This document shows, piece after piece, positions 33,429 through 42,346 of a stretch of DNA of 64,000 nucleotides. How positions within the stretch are numbered: the first letter of the stretch is position 1; the number at the start of each line of letters is the position of its first letter. Source of the DNA: Martinezella rhizogenes (lineage in GTDB: Bacteria > Pseudomonadota > Alphaproteobacteria > Rhizobiales > Rhizobiaceae); contig NZ_JUHG01000017.1 of the NCBI RefSeq assembly GCF_000799715.1, positions 1 through 64,000 on the forward strand, given 5' to 3'. A model generated the notes under the pieces. The model was not told where the DNA came from. It worked only from the letters and a program-made list of their open reading frames with translations, and searched no databases. Made by a program: the position numbers and the translations under genes.

Positions 33429-33512
33429 CCGAGCCTATGGTAGTTCATTGCGCGATGTAGGTTCGCCTCCGCTGGCACGCACGCCCTCTTGTCGGCAAAT
33501 CCAGCGTATGAA

Positions 33513-35036
33513 TCACATCGTCGCGCCCAGCTGCCAGGGTACGAACTCGTTGCGGCCGTATCCGAGCAGTTCGGATTTCGAGCGCTTGCCTGAGGCGGTT
33601 TCCAGGATGGACTGGAAAATCTCGCGGCCCTTTTCCTCGATCGACACGCCGTCGATGATATCGCCGCAATTGATGTCCATGTCCTCTTCCATCCGCGTGA
33701 ACAGATCGGAATTGGTGGCGAGCTTGAGGGATGGGGTTGGCTTGCAGCCATAGGCCGATCCGCGGCCGGTGGTGAAGCAGAGCACGTTGGCACCGCCCGC
33801 CACCTGGCCCGTCGCCGAGACTGGATCGTAACCGGGCGTATCCATATAGACGAAGCCCTTGCGATCGATGCGCTCAGCATAGCGATAGACGCCCCGCAAG
33901 GTGGAGCTGCCGCCCTTGGCGACGGCGCCGAGGGATTTCTCCAGAATGGTCGTGAGCCCACCAGCCTTGTTGCCAGGCGAAGGGTTGTTGTTCAACTCGC
34001 CACCCGTTTTGGCGGCATAATCCCGCCACCAGTCGATCAGGTCGACAATCTTCTGGCCGACCTCGGGGCTCTCCGCCCGCCGGGTGAGGAGATGTTCGGC
34101 GCCATAGATCTCCGGTGTTTCCGACAGGATCGCGGTGCCGCCATGACGCACGAGAATATCGACGGCAGCTCCTAGCGCGGGATTGGCGGTCAGCCCGGAA
34201 TAGCCGTCCGAGCCGCCGCATTGCAGTGCCAGCATCAGTTCTGAGGCTGGAACCGTCTCGCGTACCGACCTATTGGCAAACGGCAGCATCTCACGGATCT
34301 TCTCCACGCCCATCATCACCGATTTGCGGGTGCCGCCGACCTCCTGGATCGTCAGGCTCTGGAAATGCTCGCCCTCGGCAATGCCGTAGGTCTTCTTCAG
34401 GCGCGGGATCTGAAACACCTCGCAGCCAAGCCCGATCAGCAGGATGGCGGAGAAATTGGGATGGCTGGCATAGCCCCATTGGGTTCTTGCCAGCAGATCA
34501 TATTCCTCGCCCTTGCTGCCCATGCCGCAGCCGGTTCCATGGGTAAAGGGAACGACGCCGTCGACATTGGGATAATCGGCAAGGATGCCGGAGCGCATGA
34601 TCTCGTCGGCGATGAAGTCGACGACGGTGGCGGAACAGTTCACGGAGCTGAGGATGCCGATATAATTTCGCGTGCCGACGCGGCCGTCGGCTCGCCGGAA
34701 GCCCTCGAATGTCGTGGGGCTTTCGCCGGGCAGAAGCCCGCCATCGGGCTTCGCCTCCGAGGCAAAGGCATAGTCGCGCTCGAAATCATGGATCGCGACA
34801 TTGTGCTCGTGCACCCAGTCGCCCGGCTGAATATCGCTGCTCGCAAAACCAATGATCTGTCCGAATTTGCGGATCGGCTCGCCGGTCCGGATCGCCTGAA
34901 TGGCGACCTTATGGCCGCGCGGAACGGCTGCCGTGACCGTGACACCGCCGTCGATCACCTTGCCTCGCGACAGGCTTTCGATGGTGATGACGACATTGTC
35001 GGCATCATGGAGACGAAGCGTGCGCGGCGCGGCCAT
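33513..35036 (-). CDS. uxaA: UxaA-type altronate dehydratase
   Basis: This 507-residue two-part enzyme has an N-terminal SAF domain (about residues 1-95) and the large UxaA catalytic domain with GRVGTRNYIGILSSVNCSATV, FTHGTGCGMGSKGEEYDLL, LQCGGSDGYSGLTANPALG and GRGSAYGCKPTPSLKLATN. It dehydrates D-altronate to 2-keto-3-deoxygluconate. It ends the leftward operon that also encodes a zinc dehydrogenase and a tagaturonate-reductase-like protein. Related family members act on galactarate, but the gene partners favour altronate. Confidence 0.88.
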   Translation of the reverse strand: MAAPRTLRLHDADNVVITIESLSRGKVIDGGVTVTAAVPRGHKVAIQAIRTGEPIRKFGQIIGFASSDIQPGDWVHEHNVAIHDFERDYAFASEAKPDGGLLPGESPTTFEGFRRADGRVGTRNYIGILSSVNCSATVVDFIADEIMRSGILADYPNVDGVVPFTHGTGCGMGSKGEEYDLLARTQWGYASHPNFSAILLIGLGCEVFQIPRLKKTYGIAEGEHFQSLTIQEVGGTRKSVMMGVEKIREMLPFANRSVRETVPASELMLALQCGGSDGYSGLTANPALGAAVDILVRHGGTAILSETPEIYGAEHLLTRRAESPEVGQKIVDLIDWWRDYAAKTGGELNNNPSPGNKAGGLTTILEKSLGAVAKGGSSTLRGVYRYAERIDRKGFVYMDTPGYDPVSATGQVAGGANVLCFTTGRGSAYGCKPTPSLKLATNSDLFTRMEEDMDINCGDIIDGVSIEEKGREIFQSILETASGKRSKSELLGYGRNEFVPWQLGATM

Positions 35037-35040
35037 ATGG

Positions 35041-36051
35041 TCATACCTCCAGAATGGCTTTGATGACGCCGGCTTCGGGGCGCAGCCATTCGGTGAAGAG
35101 CTCAGGCGCGTCGGACAGCGCGCCGCGATGGGTGTTGAGGGCCGCCGTCGGCACGCGGCCTGCCTCCATCTGCTTCACCACTTCGGCGAAATCATCCGGC
35201 TGAGCGTTGCGGCTGGCAAACAGCGTGGTCTCGCGCTTGTGGAATTCCGGGTCGGAGAAGGTGATGTCCTGGCGGACGACACTGACAAGGACGTATCGGC
35301 CGGCATGGGCCACGAAGCCGAAGCCGCGCTGCATCGCGCCGGCATTGCCGGTGGCGTCGATGACGACATCGAAGAAATCCCCATCCGTCAGGCGCTTGGC
35401 CTGTGCCTCCGCATCGTCGTTGGCGAGAAGGGTCCTGTCGGCACCGAGCGCGCTGGTCGTAAAGGCGAGGCGATCCTCGCGCATGTCCATGACGGTCACA
35501 TCCGCACCGCGCGCCTTGGCAAAGATGATCGCCGACATGCCGATCGGTCCCGAACCGACGACGAGAACGCGATCGCTGGCCTGGATGTTGCCGCGCTTGA
35601 CGCCATGGGCGCCGATCGCCAGGAATTCGATCATCGCGGCGTCGTCGAGCGAGGCTTTGCCGGCCGAGATGACGTTCTGTTCGGGAACGCACAGATATTC
35701 TGACATGCCGCCGTCCTTGTGCACGCCGAGCACAGCGATGTTCTGGCAGGCATTGGTCACGCCGCGACGGCAGGCAACGCATTTTCCGCAGGAGAGGTAT
35801 GGGACGATGTAGACATTGTCGCCCTTCTTCAGCCGCGCCGATCCCTGTGCGTCCTCGACGATGCCTGAGAGTTCATGGCCCATGACGCGCGGATATTCGA
35901 GGAAGGGGTGCTTGCCCTGGAAAATATGGAAATCGGTTCCGCATATGCCGACACGCTTGATGCGAACCAACACCTCGCCATCCGCGGGAACGGGGATATC
36001 CCGCTCGATCAGTGACAGCCGGCCCGGCTCGTTGCAGATCAATGCTTTCAT
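35041..36051 (-). CDS. Zinc-dependent alcohol dehydrogenase, L-galactonate oxidoreductase-like
   Basis: This 336-residue MDR-family dehydrogenase has catalytic zinc ligands in GICGTDFH and MGHELSG. The structural zinc site is in CGKCVACRRGVTNAC and the cofactor motif is VLVVGSGPIGM. The start at 36051 (MKALICNEPGRLSL) is chosen because the longer frame lacks homology. The sequence resembles YjjN/LgoD, which oxidises L-galactonate to D-tagaturonate. With the reductase at 39051 and uxaA it makes a complete L-galactonate to 2-keto-3-deoxygluconate route. Other polyol or aldonate substrates remain possible. Confidence 0.82.
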   Translation of the reverse strand: MKALICNEPGRLSLIERDIPVPADGEVLVRIKRVGICGTDFHIFQGKHPFLEYPRVMGHELSGIVEDAQGSARLKKGDNVYIVPYLSCGKCVACRRGVTNACQNIAVLGVHKDGGMSEYLCVPEQNVISAGKASLDDAAMIEFLAIGAHGVKRGNIQASDRVLVVGSGPIGMSAIIFAKARGADVTVMDMREDRLAFTTSALGADRTLLANDDAEAQAKRLTDGDFFDVVIDATGNAGAMQRGFGFVAHAGRYVLVSVVRQDITFSDPEFHKRETTLFASRNAQPDDFAEVVKQMEAGRVPTAALNTHRGALSDAPELFTEWLRPEAGVIKAILEV

Positions 36052-36141
36052 CGTTCGCTCCTTGTCCGCAGGGGCCAGCCCGCTCGAACCGCTTCTTGGG
36101 ATTGCAGGGAGCGCCGACAATGCGGCGCTCCGGTGTTTGTT

Positions 36142-36954
36142 TTACGTCTTCGGCATCTCGGCCGGAAGTGCCACGCCATTATACTTCTGATAGATCTCGT
36201 TGAGCTTGCCGTTGGCAAGGTTCTTGGCGATCCATTCGTTCAGCGTCGCCTTCAGCGCGTCGTCGCCCTTGCGCAGGCCGATGGCGTAAGGATTGGTCTT
36301 CAGCACCAGCTTGACCTCCAGCGGATCGCTCGACCGGCGCTGGTTGACGGCCGCCATGATCTGCGGTGAAGATGCCATGATGTTGACCTGGCCGGAAACC
36401 AGAGCGGTGATCAGCGTCGCGTCATCGTCGTAGCGCACCATTTCGGCGCCTTGCGCCTCCGTCGTCGCGACCTTGTCGTTGGTCGAGCCGCGCGTCGTGC
36501 CAAGGCGCTGGCCGACGACGTCCTGCAGGGTTTTGATGTCTACGCTCTTCGGTGCTGCGACAACGATCTGGATGACGCCATAGGCGTCGGTGAAATCGAT
36601 GACCTTCTTTCGCTCCTCGTTGACACTGAAGGAAGCCATGACGATGTCGGCCTTGCTGGTCAGCAGGAAGGGCACGCGGTTCGGGCTGGTGACGGACACG
36701 ATTTCCAGCGGATAGCCGAGATCGGCGGCGAGCAGCTTGGCGGTCTCGACATCGGAGCCGGTCGGTTGCATCGCCGCATCGCTCATGCCGAATGGCGGTG
36801 AGCCGAGATCGACGGCGATCAGCAGCTTCTTCCGCGTCTTGATGGTCTCCAGCGTGTCGGCCAGAACCTGGCGGGCGTTGACGCCCAAGAGTGTCGCGCC
36901 GGCCAGTGCGGTGGTTATGCCTGCCAGAAAACGTCTACGTTTCATGTTCTCCAT
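36142..36954 (-). CDS. PAAT-family ABC transporter substrate-binding protein with Tat-like signal
   Basis: This 270-residue solute-binding protein of the polar amino acid type has the family 3 core (KKLLIAVDLGSPPFGM, DFTDAYGVIQIVVAAP). Its N-terminus KRRRFLAGITTALAGATLLG contains a twin-arginine-like motif, so export by Tat is possible. It belongs with the ATPase and two permeases upstream. In this sugar-acid operon the ligand is more likely an aldonate or uronate-like compound than an amino acid, but that is inference from neighbours. Confidence 0.87.
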   Translation of the reverse strand: MENMKRRRFLAGITTALAGATLLGVNARQVLADTLETIKTRKKLLIAVDLGSPPFGMSDAAMQPTGSDVETAKLLAADLGYPLEIVSVTSPNRVPFLLTSKADIVMASFSVNEERKKVIDFTDAYGVIQIVVAAPKSVDIKTLQDVVGQRLGTTRGSTNDKVATTEAQGAEMVRYDDDATLITALVSGQVNIMASSPQIMAAVNQRRSSDPLEVKLVLKTNPYAIGLRKGDDALKATLNEWIAKNLANGKLNEIYQKYNGVALPAEMPKT

Positions 36955-36993
36955 CCCTTTGTCCTTCCAACAAAATCTTTTCCCGTTTCAGCC

Positions 36994-37722
36994 TCAGAGG
37001 CCGCTACCTACGAATTCGCGCAATTCGCTCGTCTGCGGATTGTCCAGCATCGCGCCGGGTCCGGTTTCCCAAACCTGGCCCTGATGCATGTAGACGACCT
37101 TCGATGCCACCTTGCGGGCAAAGGCCATCTCATGCGTGACGAGGATCATCGTCATCCCGCCACGGGCGAGATCCTCCATGACCTTCAGCACCTCGCCGGT
37201 CAGCTGGGGGTCGAGCGCCGATGTCACTTCGTCGAAGAGCATCAGCTTCGGCTTCATCGCCAGGGAGCGGGCAATCGCCACGCGCTGCTGCTGGCCGCCG
37301 GAAAGCTGTTCCGGAAAATGTTCTGCCTTGGCTTCCAGGCCGACGCGGCTCAGCACTTCGCGTGCCAGATCGCGGGCGGCGGCCTTGCCGAGCTTTTTCA
37401 CGCAGGTCGGAGCGAGCATGATGTTCTGCTCGGCCGTCAGATGAGGAAAGAGGTTATAGCTCTGGAAGACGATGCCGACGTCTCGGCGCAGCGCGCTCTT
37501 GTCGAGCTTGGGGTCATGAACCGCGTGATCACAGACCTCGATCGTGCCGCTCTCGATGGTCTCGAGCGCGTTGATACAACGCAACGCCGTCGACTTGCCC
37601 GATCCGGACTGGCCGATGACGGCGGCAACCTCGCCACGCCCGACCTCGAACGATACGCCATTCAAGACCTTGACGGCGCCGAAGGCCTTGTGGACGTTCG
37701 TGACTTTAACGATGGATGACAT
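36994..37722 (-). CDS. PAAT-family ABC transporter ATPase
   Basis: This 242-residue ATPase of the GlnQ/HisP type has Walker A GQSGSGKST, signature LSGGQQQRVAIARSL, Walker B LMLFDEVTSALD and switch His in ILVTHEMAFA. The ATG at 37722 (MSSIVKVTNVHKAFG) is used; a longer frame would lie inside the permease gene. It overlaps the upstream permease gene by 17 bases. It powers the importer of the sugar-acid operon. Confidence 0.9.
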   Translation of the reverse strand: MSSIVKVTNVHKAFGAVKVLNGVSFEVGRGEVAAVIGQSGSGKSTALRCINALETIESGTIEVCDHAVHDPKLDKSALRRDVGIVFQSYNLFPHLTAEQNIMLAPTCVKKLGKAAARDLAREVLSRVGLEAKAEHFPEQLSGGQQQRVAIARSLAMKPKLMLFDEVTSALDPQLTGEVLKVMEDLARGGMTMILVTHEMAFARKVASKVVYMHQGQVWETGPGAMLDNPQTSELREFVGSGL

Positions 37723-38359
37723 TGAGCTTCCTCTCGAGGTTGCGGCTCCACAGAGAGAGCGGAAAGCACATGGCGAAGTAAAATACTGCCACCACGATGA
37801 AGACGGTGAAGGGTTCGAAGATCGAATTGTTGATGAGCTTGCCGGCCTGCGACAGCTCGACAAAGCCGACGACCGAGGCGAGCGAGGTGTTCTTGACGAT
37901 CTGCACCAGGAAGCCGACGGTCGGCGGCGTGGCGATGCGCAACGCCTGCGGCAGGATGACCTTGATCATGCGCTGCCAGCGTGACAGGGCGAGACACTCC
38001 GCCGCTTCCCATTGGGTCTTCGGCACGGATTCGATGCAGCCGCGCCAGATCTCGCCGAGGAAGCCGGAGGAATAGATGATGAGACCGGCGGCGGCGGCGA
38101 TGATTGCCGGAACCTGGTCGAAGCCGAGAATGGCGATGCCGAAATAGATGAGGAACAGCAGCACGAGTAGCGGCGTGCCCTGAACGATCTGAATGTAGAC
38201 CGCCGCCACCGTTCGCAATGCGCCTGAGCTGCTGACGCGCGCCAGCGCGACCAGAAAGCCGAGAAAGCCGCCGCCAAGGAAGGCGATCACCGAAAGGCCC
38301 GCCGTCCACATGGCGGCCCAGGCCAGAAACTCCAGATGAACGAAGCTGAATGTTGGCAT
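37706..38359 (-). CDS. PAAT-family ABC permease
   Basis: This 217-residue inner-membrane protein has five hydrophobic helices and the amino-acid permease signature around VQGTPLLVLLFLIYFGI, with the ATPase-contact loop QWEAAECLALSRWQRMIKVILPQA (split near residues 123-146). It forms a pair with the permease encoded eleven bases upstream. There is no unusual feature other than its sugar-acid gene context. Confidence 0.89.
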   Translation of the reverse strand: MPTFSFVHLEFLAWAAMWTAGLSVIAFLGGGFLGFLVALARVSSSGALRTVAAVYIQIVQGTPLLVLLFLIYFGIAILGFDQVPAIIAAAAGLIIYSSGFLGEIWRGCIESVPKTQWEAAECLALSRWQRMIKVILPQALRIATPPTVGFLVQIVKNTSLASVVGFVELSQAGKLINNSIFEPFTVFIVVAVFYFAMCFPLSLWSRNLERKLNVIHR

Positions 38360-38370
38360 TGCCGCGTCCT

Positions 38371-39054
38371 TTAAAGTGCCGTGCCGAGCTTGCGCCGGCG
38401 AACAAAGAGACCGAGGCCCAGCAGCCAGAGGGCGATGCGGACGACGAAGGACAGGGCGAGATAGAGGACACCGACGACGATGTAAGTCTCAAAACTGCGG
38501 AACGTATCCGACTGGATTCGGTTGGCGACAGCGGTCAGTTCCTCGGCCGAAATCTGCGAGGTGATCGAGGAGGCCAGCATCAGCAGCACATATTGGCTGG
38601 TTAGCGCCGGATAGACGCGTTCGATGGCCGGGCGGATGATCACATGCCAGTAGGTCTGCTTGCGCGACAGCCCAAGACACTCCGCCGCTTCGAGCTGCGC
38701 CTTGTGGATGGATTGCAGGCCGGCGCGGACGATTTCGCATGTATAGGCACCGACATTGACGACCAGCGCCACGACGGCAGCCATGTTGGCCGAGACGTGG
38801 ACGCCAAGGGTAGCAATGCCGAAATAGACCAGAAACACCTGCACAAGCAGCGGCGTGTTGCGGATGACTTCGACGTAAGTGGCAATGATGCCGCGAAGCC
38901 AGGGGCCGCCGTCGGCGCGGCCGATGGCGCAGAGCGTACCGAGCACGAAGCCGATAACGGTCGAGATGACGGAGAGCTGAAGCGTGAGCCAAACGCCGAG
39001 GGCGAACTCCTTCCAGTAAGGAAGGAGGGAGGCAAAATCGAACTGGTAGTTCAT
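38371..39054 (-). CDS. PAAT-family ABC permease
   Basis: This 227-residue inner-membrane permease has VIRNTPLLVQVFLVYFGIATL and the contact loop AQLEAAECLGLSRKQTYWHVI. Its start overlaps the stop of the tagaturonate-reductase-like gene by four bases, which ties the transporter to the sugar-acid enzymes in one transcript. The product is the first of the two channel subunits in gene order. Confidence 0.89.
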   Translation of the reverse strand: MNYQFDFASLLPYWKEFALGVWLTLQLSVISTVIGFVLGTLCAIGRADGGPWLRGIIATYVEVIRNTPLLVQVFLVYFGIATLGVHVSANMAAVVALVVNVGAYTCEIVRAGLQSIHKAQLEAAECLGLSRKQTYWHVIIRPAIERVYPALTSQYVLLMLASSITSQISAEELTAVANRIQSDTFRSFETYIVVGVLYLALSFVVRIALWLLGLGLFVRRRKLGTAL

Positions 39055-40187
39055 ACTGTGCCTCCGGATGCCGGGTAGCGTGCCGCTATCCCGCGCAGGA
39101 TCGGGGCCGCGTGCTGTTCAGGCGTTTCTCCAACCCAGTCGAGAAAGGCGCCAATGCGGCGCTCGACCTTCTGGGCGTGATGCTGCGCGATATCGGCAAT
39201 GCGGTGATTGAGGAACGGGTTGAGGAAACGATCGAGCGTGGTCGCGACATAGGGCCGTGCCTCGTCGCCCATGCCTTTCAAGGCGAAGCCGCAAACGACC
39301 TCGCTCTCATAGAGGGCTTCCAGCTGCGTCCTTATGCCCGGATCGGCAAGGATTCCGCCGACCGTCTGATCATCCGCATGGCCTTCGGTCTGCCAGATCT
39401 CAGCGAGATAGGTGTGCCCGAGGTTGAGGATATGCAGCTTCAGGCGCTCGTAGGGTTCGAGGTCATCGGTCAGCACGATCTGCTCGTGCGTGCAGGGCAG
39501 ACGAACGCCCGGCGCTTGTTTGATCGCCCAGAGGGCATAGGGTTCCGCAACGGCGCCAATCGGTTCGATGGGCTCGGACACGATCCTGTCGACCAGCGTA
39601 TCGGCAAAAGCGACCTCGCGGTCGAGCCATTCGAAGAATTCGGTCGACAAACCGTTTCGCTTCGCGCTTTCGACGACGACCTGTTTCAGGGCTTGGCCAT
39701 TGCTTGTCACCAATTCGCAGGGCAGCACCACCAGGGAACGCCCCGACGCCTGCCAGCGACGACAGAGAAGTTCGGCCAGTTTTGCCGGGAATGAGTGCGG
39801 AGGGCGATCGCCGGAGGAGAATTCATCTGCGTCTGGATCGGTCCGATAACCGGTGTCGCCGGTGTTGGAGACGACAAAATCCGCCTCCTCGACGAAAAGC
39901 CGGGTGATCTCGGCCCAGTCGTTTGTGGCCGACAGGCCACGGTCGACACTTTTCACCCGAACCGTGCGATCGATCGTCTTGCCGCCCGACATGCCACGAA
40001 TGACGACGGGATAGCCCTCGGGCCGGCCAAATGCGGCGACGCGGCCGCTTCGGCTGCCTGATCCTGAGACCTGAACGACGGTGATGGGGCCGACTTTCTG
40101 GCCGGCTTCCGCCGCCTCATGAACGAAGAATGCCGCATGGGCCTGCAGGAAGCGGCTCGTTCCGAATTGGATGATGCGGCCGCTCAC
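39051..40187 (-). CDS. Mannitol dehydrogenase family protein, tagaturonate/fructuronate reductase-like (short form)
   Basis: The 378-residue protein begins IIQFGTSRFLQAHAAFFVHEA, the family cofactor-binding N-terminus. It contains LPCELVTSNGQAL and the catalytic Lys-x4-Asn-x2-His pattern in LKLHILNLGHTYLAEI. Classical UxaB or UxuB proteins are about 480 residues, so this is a compact form. It would reduce D-tagaturonate to D-altronate, the step between the zinc dehydrogenase and UxaA. It is the first gene of the leftward operon. Confidence 0.8.
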   Translation of the reverse strand: MSGRIIQFGTSRFLQAHAAFFVHEAAEAGQKVGPITVVQVSGSGSRSGRVAAFGRPEGYPVVIRGMSGGKTIDRTVRVKSVDRGLSATNDWAEITRLFVEEADFVVSNTGDTGYRTDPDADEFSSGDRPPHSFPAKLAELLCRRWQASGRSLVVLPCELVTSNGQALKQVVVESAKRNGLSTEFFEWLDREVAFADTLVDRIVSEPIEPIGAVAEPYALWAIKQAPGVRLPCTHEQIVLTDDLEPYERLKLHILNLGHTYLAEIWQTEGHADDQTVGGILADPGIRTQLEALYESEVVCGFALKGMGDEARPYVATTLDRFLNPFLNHRIADIAQHHAQKVERRIGAFLDWVGETPEQHAAPILRGIAARYPASGGTV

Positions 40188-40280
40188 GCGCCTATCTTCC
40201 CGAAGGAGGCGCAGTCCAGAGATGTGTTCGCAAGATAAATCCCAGACAAGCTTCGATCCTCCCTTCGACTGTCTTTTGCA

Positions 40281-40325
40281 TATATAAAACAGCAGAGGAT
40301 TCTTGAGTCAACTGTTTTTTATATA
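40281..40325. promoter_or_regulatory. AT-rich inverted repeat in the uxa-type/GntR divergent region
   Basis: TATATAAAACAG at 40281-40292 faces CTGTTTTTTATATA at 40312-40325, an imperfect inverted repeat in the gap between two divergent genes. It lies 52 bases before the regulator start and about 94 bases before the leftward operon. It is a candidate operator for the adjacent GntR protein. Confidence 0.45.
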
Positions 40326-40376
40326 AATAATCCGGTCTATATGATACGGATCGATTGCAGCAGGGGATGGTTTGGA

Positions 40377-41285
40377 ATGAAGGGGAATGCAGTCTACAAG
40401 GGCGCGTACAACCGCTGCCTGTCCTTTCTCGGTAATGTGGAGGTCGATCAGAAACTGCCGTCGAATTCGGAACTGGCATCGAAACTGGCGGTCAGCCGCA
40501 CCACGGTGCGCTCAGTCCTGTCATCCCTGACGGATGCCGGAATTCTTCATCTCGATGATGCCGTCCACTCTTTGCGGCGACGGCCGGAGCCCGGTGATTA
40601 TTTCCCCGAAACGCAGACCATGTCCGCCGCCGCCGCCGTCGAGCGCCGGTTCATGGAATGGATCCTGCAGGGGGATTTTCGCGCCGGGCAGTTGCTCAAC
40701 AGCGCCGAACTTGCGCGGCAGTTCGGCACCTCGACCACCACCATCCGCGAATATCTCACGCGTTTTCAGCACTTTGGGCTGATCGAGCGACGCCCCAACA
40801 GTGCTTGGGTATTTCTTGGCGTTACCCCGAATTTCGCCGAGGAGATCTATGACGTCCGCGAGATGTTCGAGCTGCGCTCGGCCAGGCACCTGCTCCAATT
40901 GCCGGATAGCGACCCCTGCTGGAGGGAGTTGCAGGCGATCGAGGCGGAGCATCTTGAGTTGCTGGCGGACATCGATCGGCGCTATCGCGAATTCCCGGCG
41001 CTGGATGAACGCCTGCATCGTTGCGTGCATGATGCCTCGAAAAACAGGTACATCATCGAGTTCTACAATGTCGTTTCGGCCTTCTTCCACTACACCTATC
41101 AGTGGAATATCGATGACGAAAAGCAACGCAACATCAGGGCGCTCACCCAGCATCTCGATTATATCGCCGCCCTTCGCAGCCGGGATCCGGCGGCGGTGGA
41201 AACAAACCTGCTGGCCCATCTGGGCAGTGCCCGCGCAACGCTGCTGCGCTCCATCCAGATGGGGCCGTTCAAGGTTCGGTCCTAG
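40377..41285 (+). CDS. GntR-family regulator with two winged helix domains and an FCD domain
   Basis: This is a protein of about 302 residues. Residues about 10-60 form one GntR-like winged helix (KLPSNSELASKLAVSRTTVRSVLSSLTDAGIL). Residues about 85-150 form a second (LLNSAELARQFGTSTTTIREYLTRFQHFGLIERR, spread over two helices). The C-terminal 130 residues are an FCD ligand domain with the DERLH/H metal-type pattern (FPALDERLHRCVHD). The start at 40377 has AGGGG upstream; ATG 40341 would add twelve residues. It is divergent from the sugar-acid operon and probably controls it. One winged helix per chain is the normal GntR design. Confidence 0.82.
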   Translation: MKGNAVYKGAYNRCLSFLGNVEVDQKLPSNSELASKLAVSRTTVRSVLSSLTDAGILHLDDAVHSLRRRPEPGDYFPETQTMSAAAAVERRFMEWILQGDFRAGQLLNSAELARQFGTSTTTIREYLTRFQHFGLIERRPNSAWVFLGVTPNFAEEIYDVREMFELRSARHLLQLPDSDPCWRELQAIEAEHLELLADIDRRYREFPALDERLHRCVHDASKNRYIIEFYNVVSAFFHYTYQWNIDDEKQRNIRALTQHLDYIAALRSRDPAAVETNLLAHLGSARATLLRSIQMGPFKVRS

Positions 41286-41381
41286 AGCGGTTCAACGCTT
41301 CACGGAAGCGCCGAACCGCTCTGTCCCATTGTTTGACGCAATTCCGGACGGAAAACCGCTGCGCACTTTTCCTGGAATTGC
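41284..41381. repeat. RIME1-like Rhizobium intergenic mosaic element
   Basis: About 98 bases hold two palindromes in tandem: AGAGCGGTTC/GAACCGCTCT at 41284-41293 and 41313-41322, and GCAATTCC...GGAATTGC spanning 41338-41381 with inner GGAAAA/TTTTCC pairing. Size, double-palindrome design and sequence agree with the intergenic elements that are dispersed in rhizobial genomes. It fills the gap between the convergent GntR and SMP-30 genes and may also act as a terminator. Confidence 0.72.
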
Positions 41382-41382
41382 T

Positions 41383-42303
41383 TTAAGGTGTCTGCGCACC
41401 TGTTGTGGCCGTGTAGACGCTATAGAGGGACTTGGTGGCGGTGATGAACAGCTGGTTGCGGCGGGGGCCGCCGAAGGTGAGGTTGGAGACCGTCTGCGGC
41501 ACCTTGATCTTCCCCAGTAATGTTCCGTCGGGCGCGAAGCAATGCACGCCGTCGCCGGCACTGGTCCAGATATTGCCGGCGATATCGACGCGGAAGCCAT
41601 CGGGAAGACCGATGTCGATGTCGCAGAATACCCGGCTGTTGGCGAGCTTGCGGCCGTCGATCACATCGAAAACACGGATGTGGCGTGGTGCGCTGATGTC
41701 ATGGCTCGATGCTGAATCGGCGATGTAGAGCTTGGTTTCGTCCGGGGAAAACGCCAGGCCGTTCGGTTGGCCGAAATCGTCGACCACGATCTCCATCTCG
41801 CCGGTTTCCGGATCGAGCCGGTAGACGTTGCGCGTCGCCTGCTCGGGTTCGGCCTTGTAGCCCTCGTAATCGGACAGGATGCCGTAGGTCGGATCGGTGA
41901 ACCAGACCGATCCATCGGAGCGGACGATGACATCGTTGGGCGAATTCAGCCGTTTGCCCTGAAAGCTGTCGGCGAGAACGGTGATCGATCCATCGATCTC
42001 GGCGCGAGTGACGCGCCGCGCGCCATGTTCGCAGGAAACGAGCCGCCCCTGGCGATCGCGCGTATTGCCGTTGGTGAAGTTCGAGGGTGCGCGAAAGGTC
42101 GAGACGCCACCGTCCGGCACCCAGCGCAGCATGCGCTGGTTCGGAATGTCGCTCCAGATCAGGCATCCGCCGTCGGCAAACCACACAGGGCCTTCCGCCC
42201 AGCGGCAGCCGGAATAGAGCTCGTCCAGAGCGGCGCTCTTGACGACGAGATAGCGAAACCGGGGATCGTGTATTTCGTAGAGGGGGGGCTCGTTCTTGGC
42301 CAT
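41383..42303 (-). CDS. SMP-30/gluconolactonase family lactonase
   Basis: This 306-residue six-bladed beta-propeller of the SMP-30/LRE family has segments such as CRWAEGPVWFADGGCLIWSDIPNQR (near residues 33-57), NSPNDVIVRSDGSVWFTDP and QPNGLAFSPDETKLYIADS. These carry the Glu, Asn and Asp that bind the catalytic divalent metal. It should hydrolyse a sugar lactone in the pathway fed by the ABC transporter encoded upstream. It is the last gene of that operon and abuts the RIME-like repeat. Confidence 0.87.
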   Translation of the reverse strand: MAKNEPPLYEIHDPRFRYLVVKSAALDELYSGCRWAEGPVWFADGGCLIWSDIPNQRMLRWVPDGGVSTFRAPSNFTNGNTRDRQGRLVSCEHGARRVTRAEIDGSITVLADSFQGKRLNSPNDVIVRSDGSVWFTDPTYGILSDYEGYKAEPEQATRNVYRLDPETGEMEIVVDDFGQPNGLAFSPDETKLYIADSASSHDISAPRHIRVFDVIDGRKLANSRVFCDIDIGLPDGFRVDIAGNIWTSAGDGVHCFAPDGTLLGKIKVPQTVSNLTFGGPRRNQLFITATKSLYSVYTATTGAQTP

Positions 42304-42346
42304 TGCGGTGGTTCCTGTGATGCCTGCTTGGATGTCGAAAAGAGTC

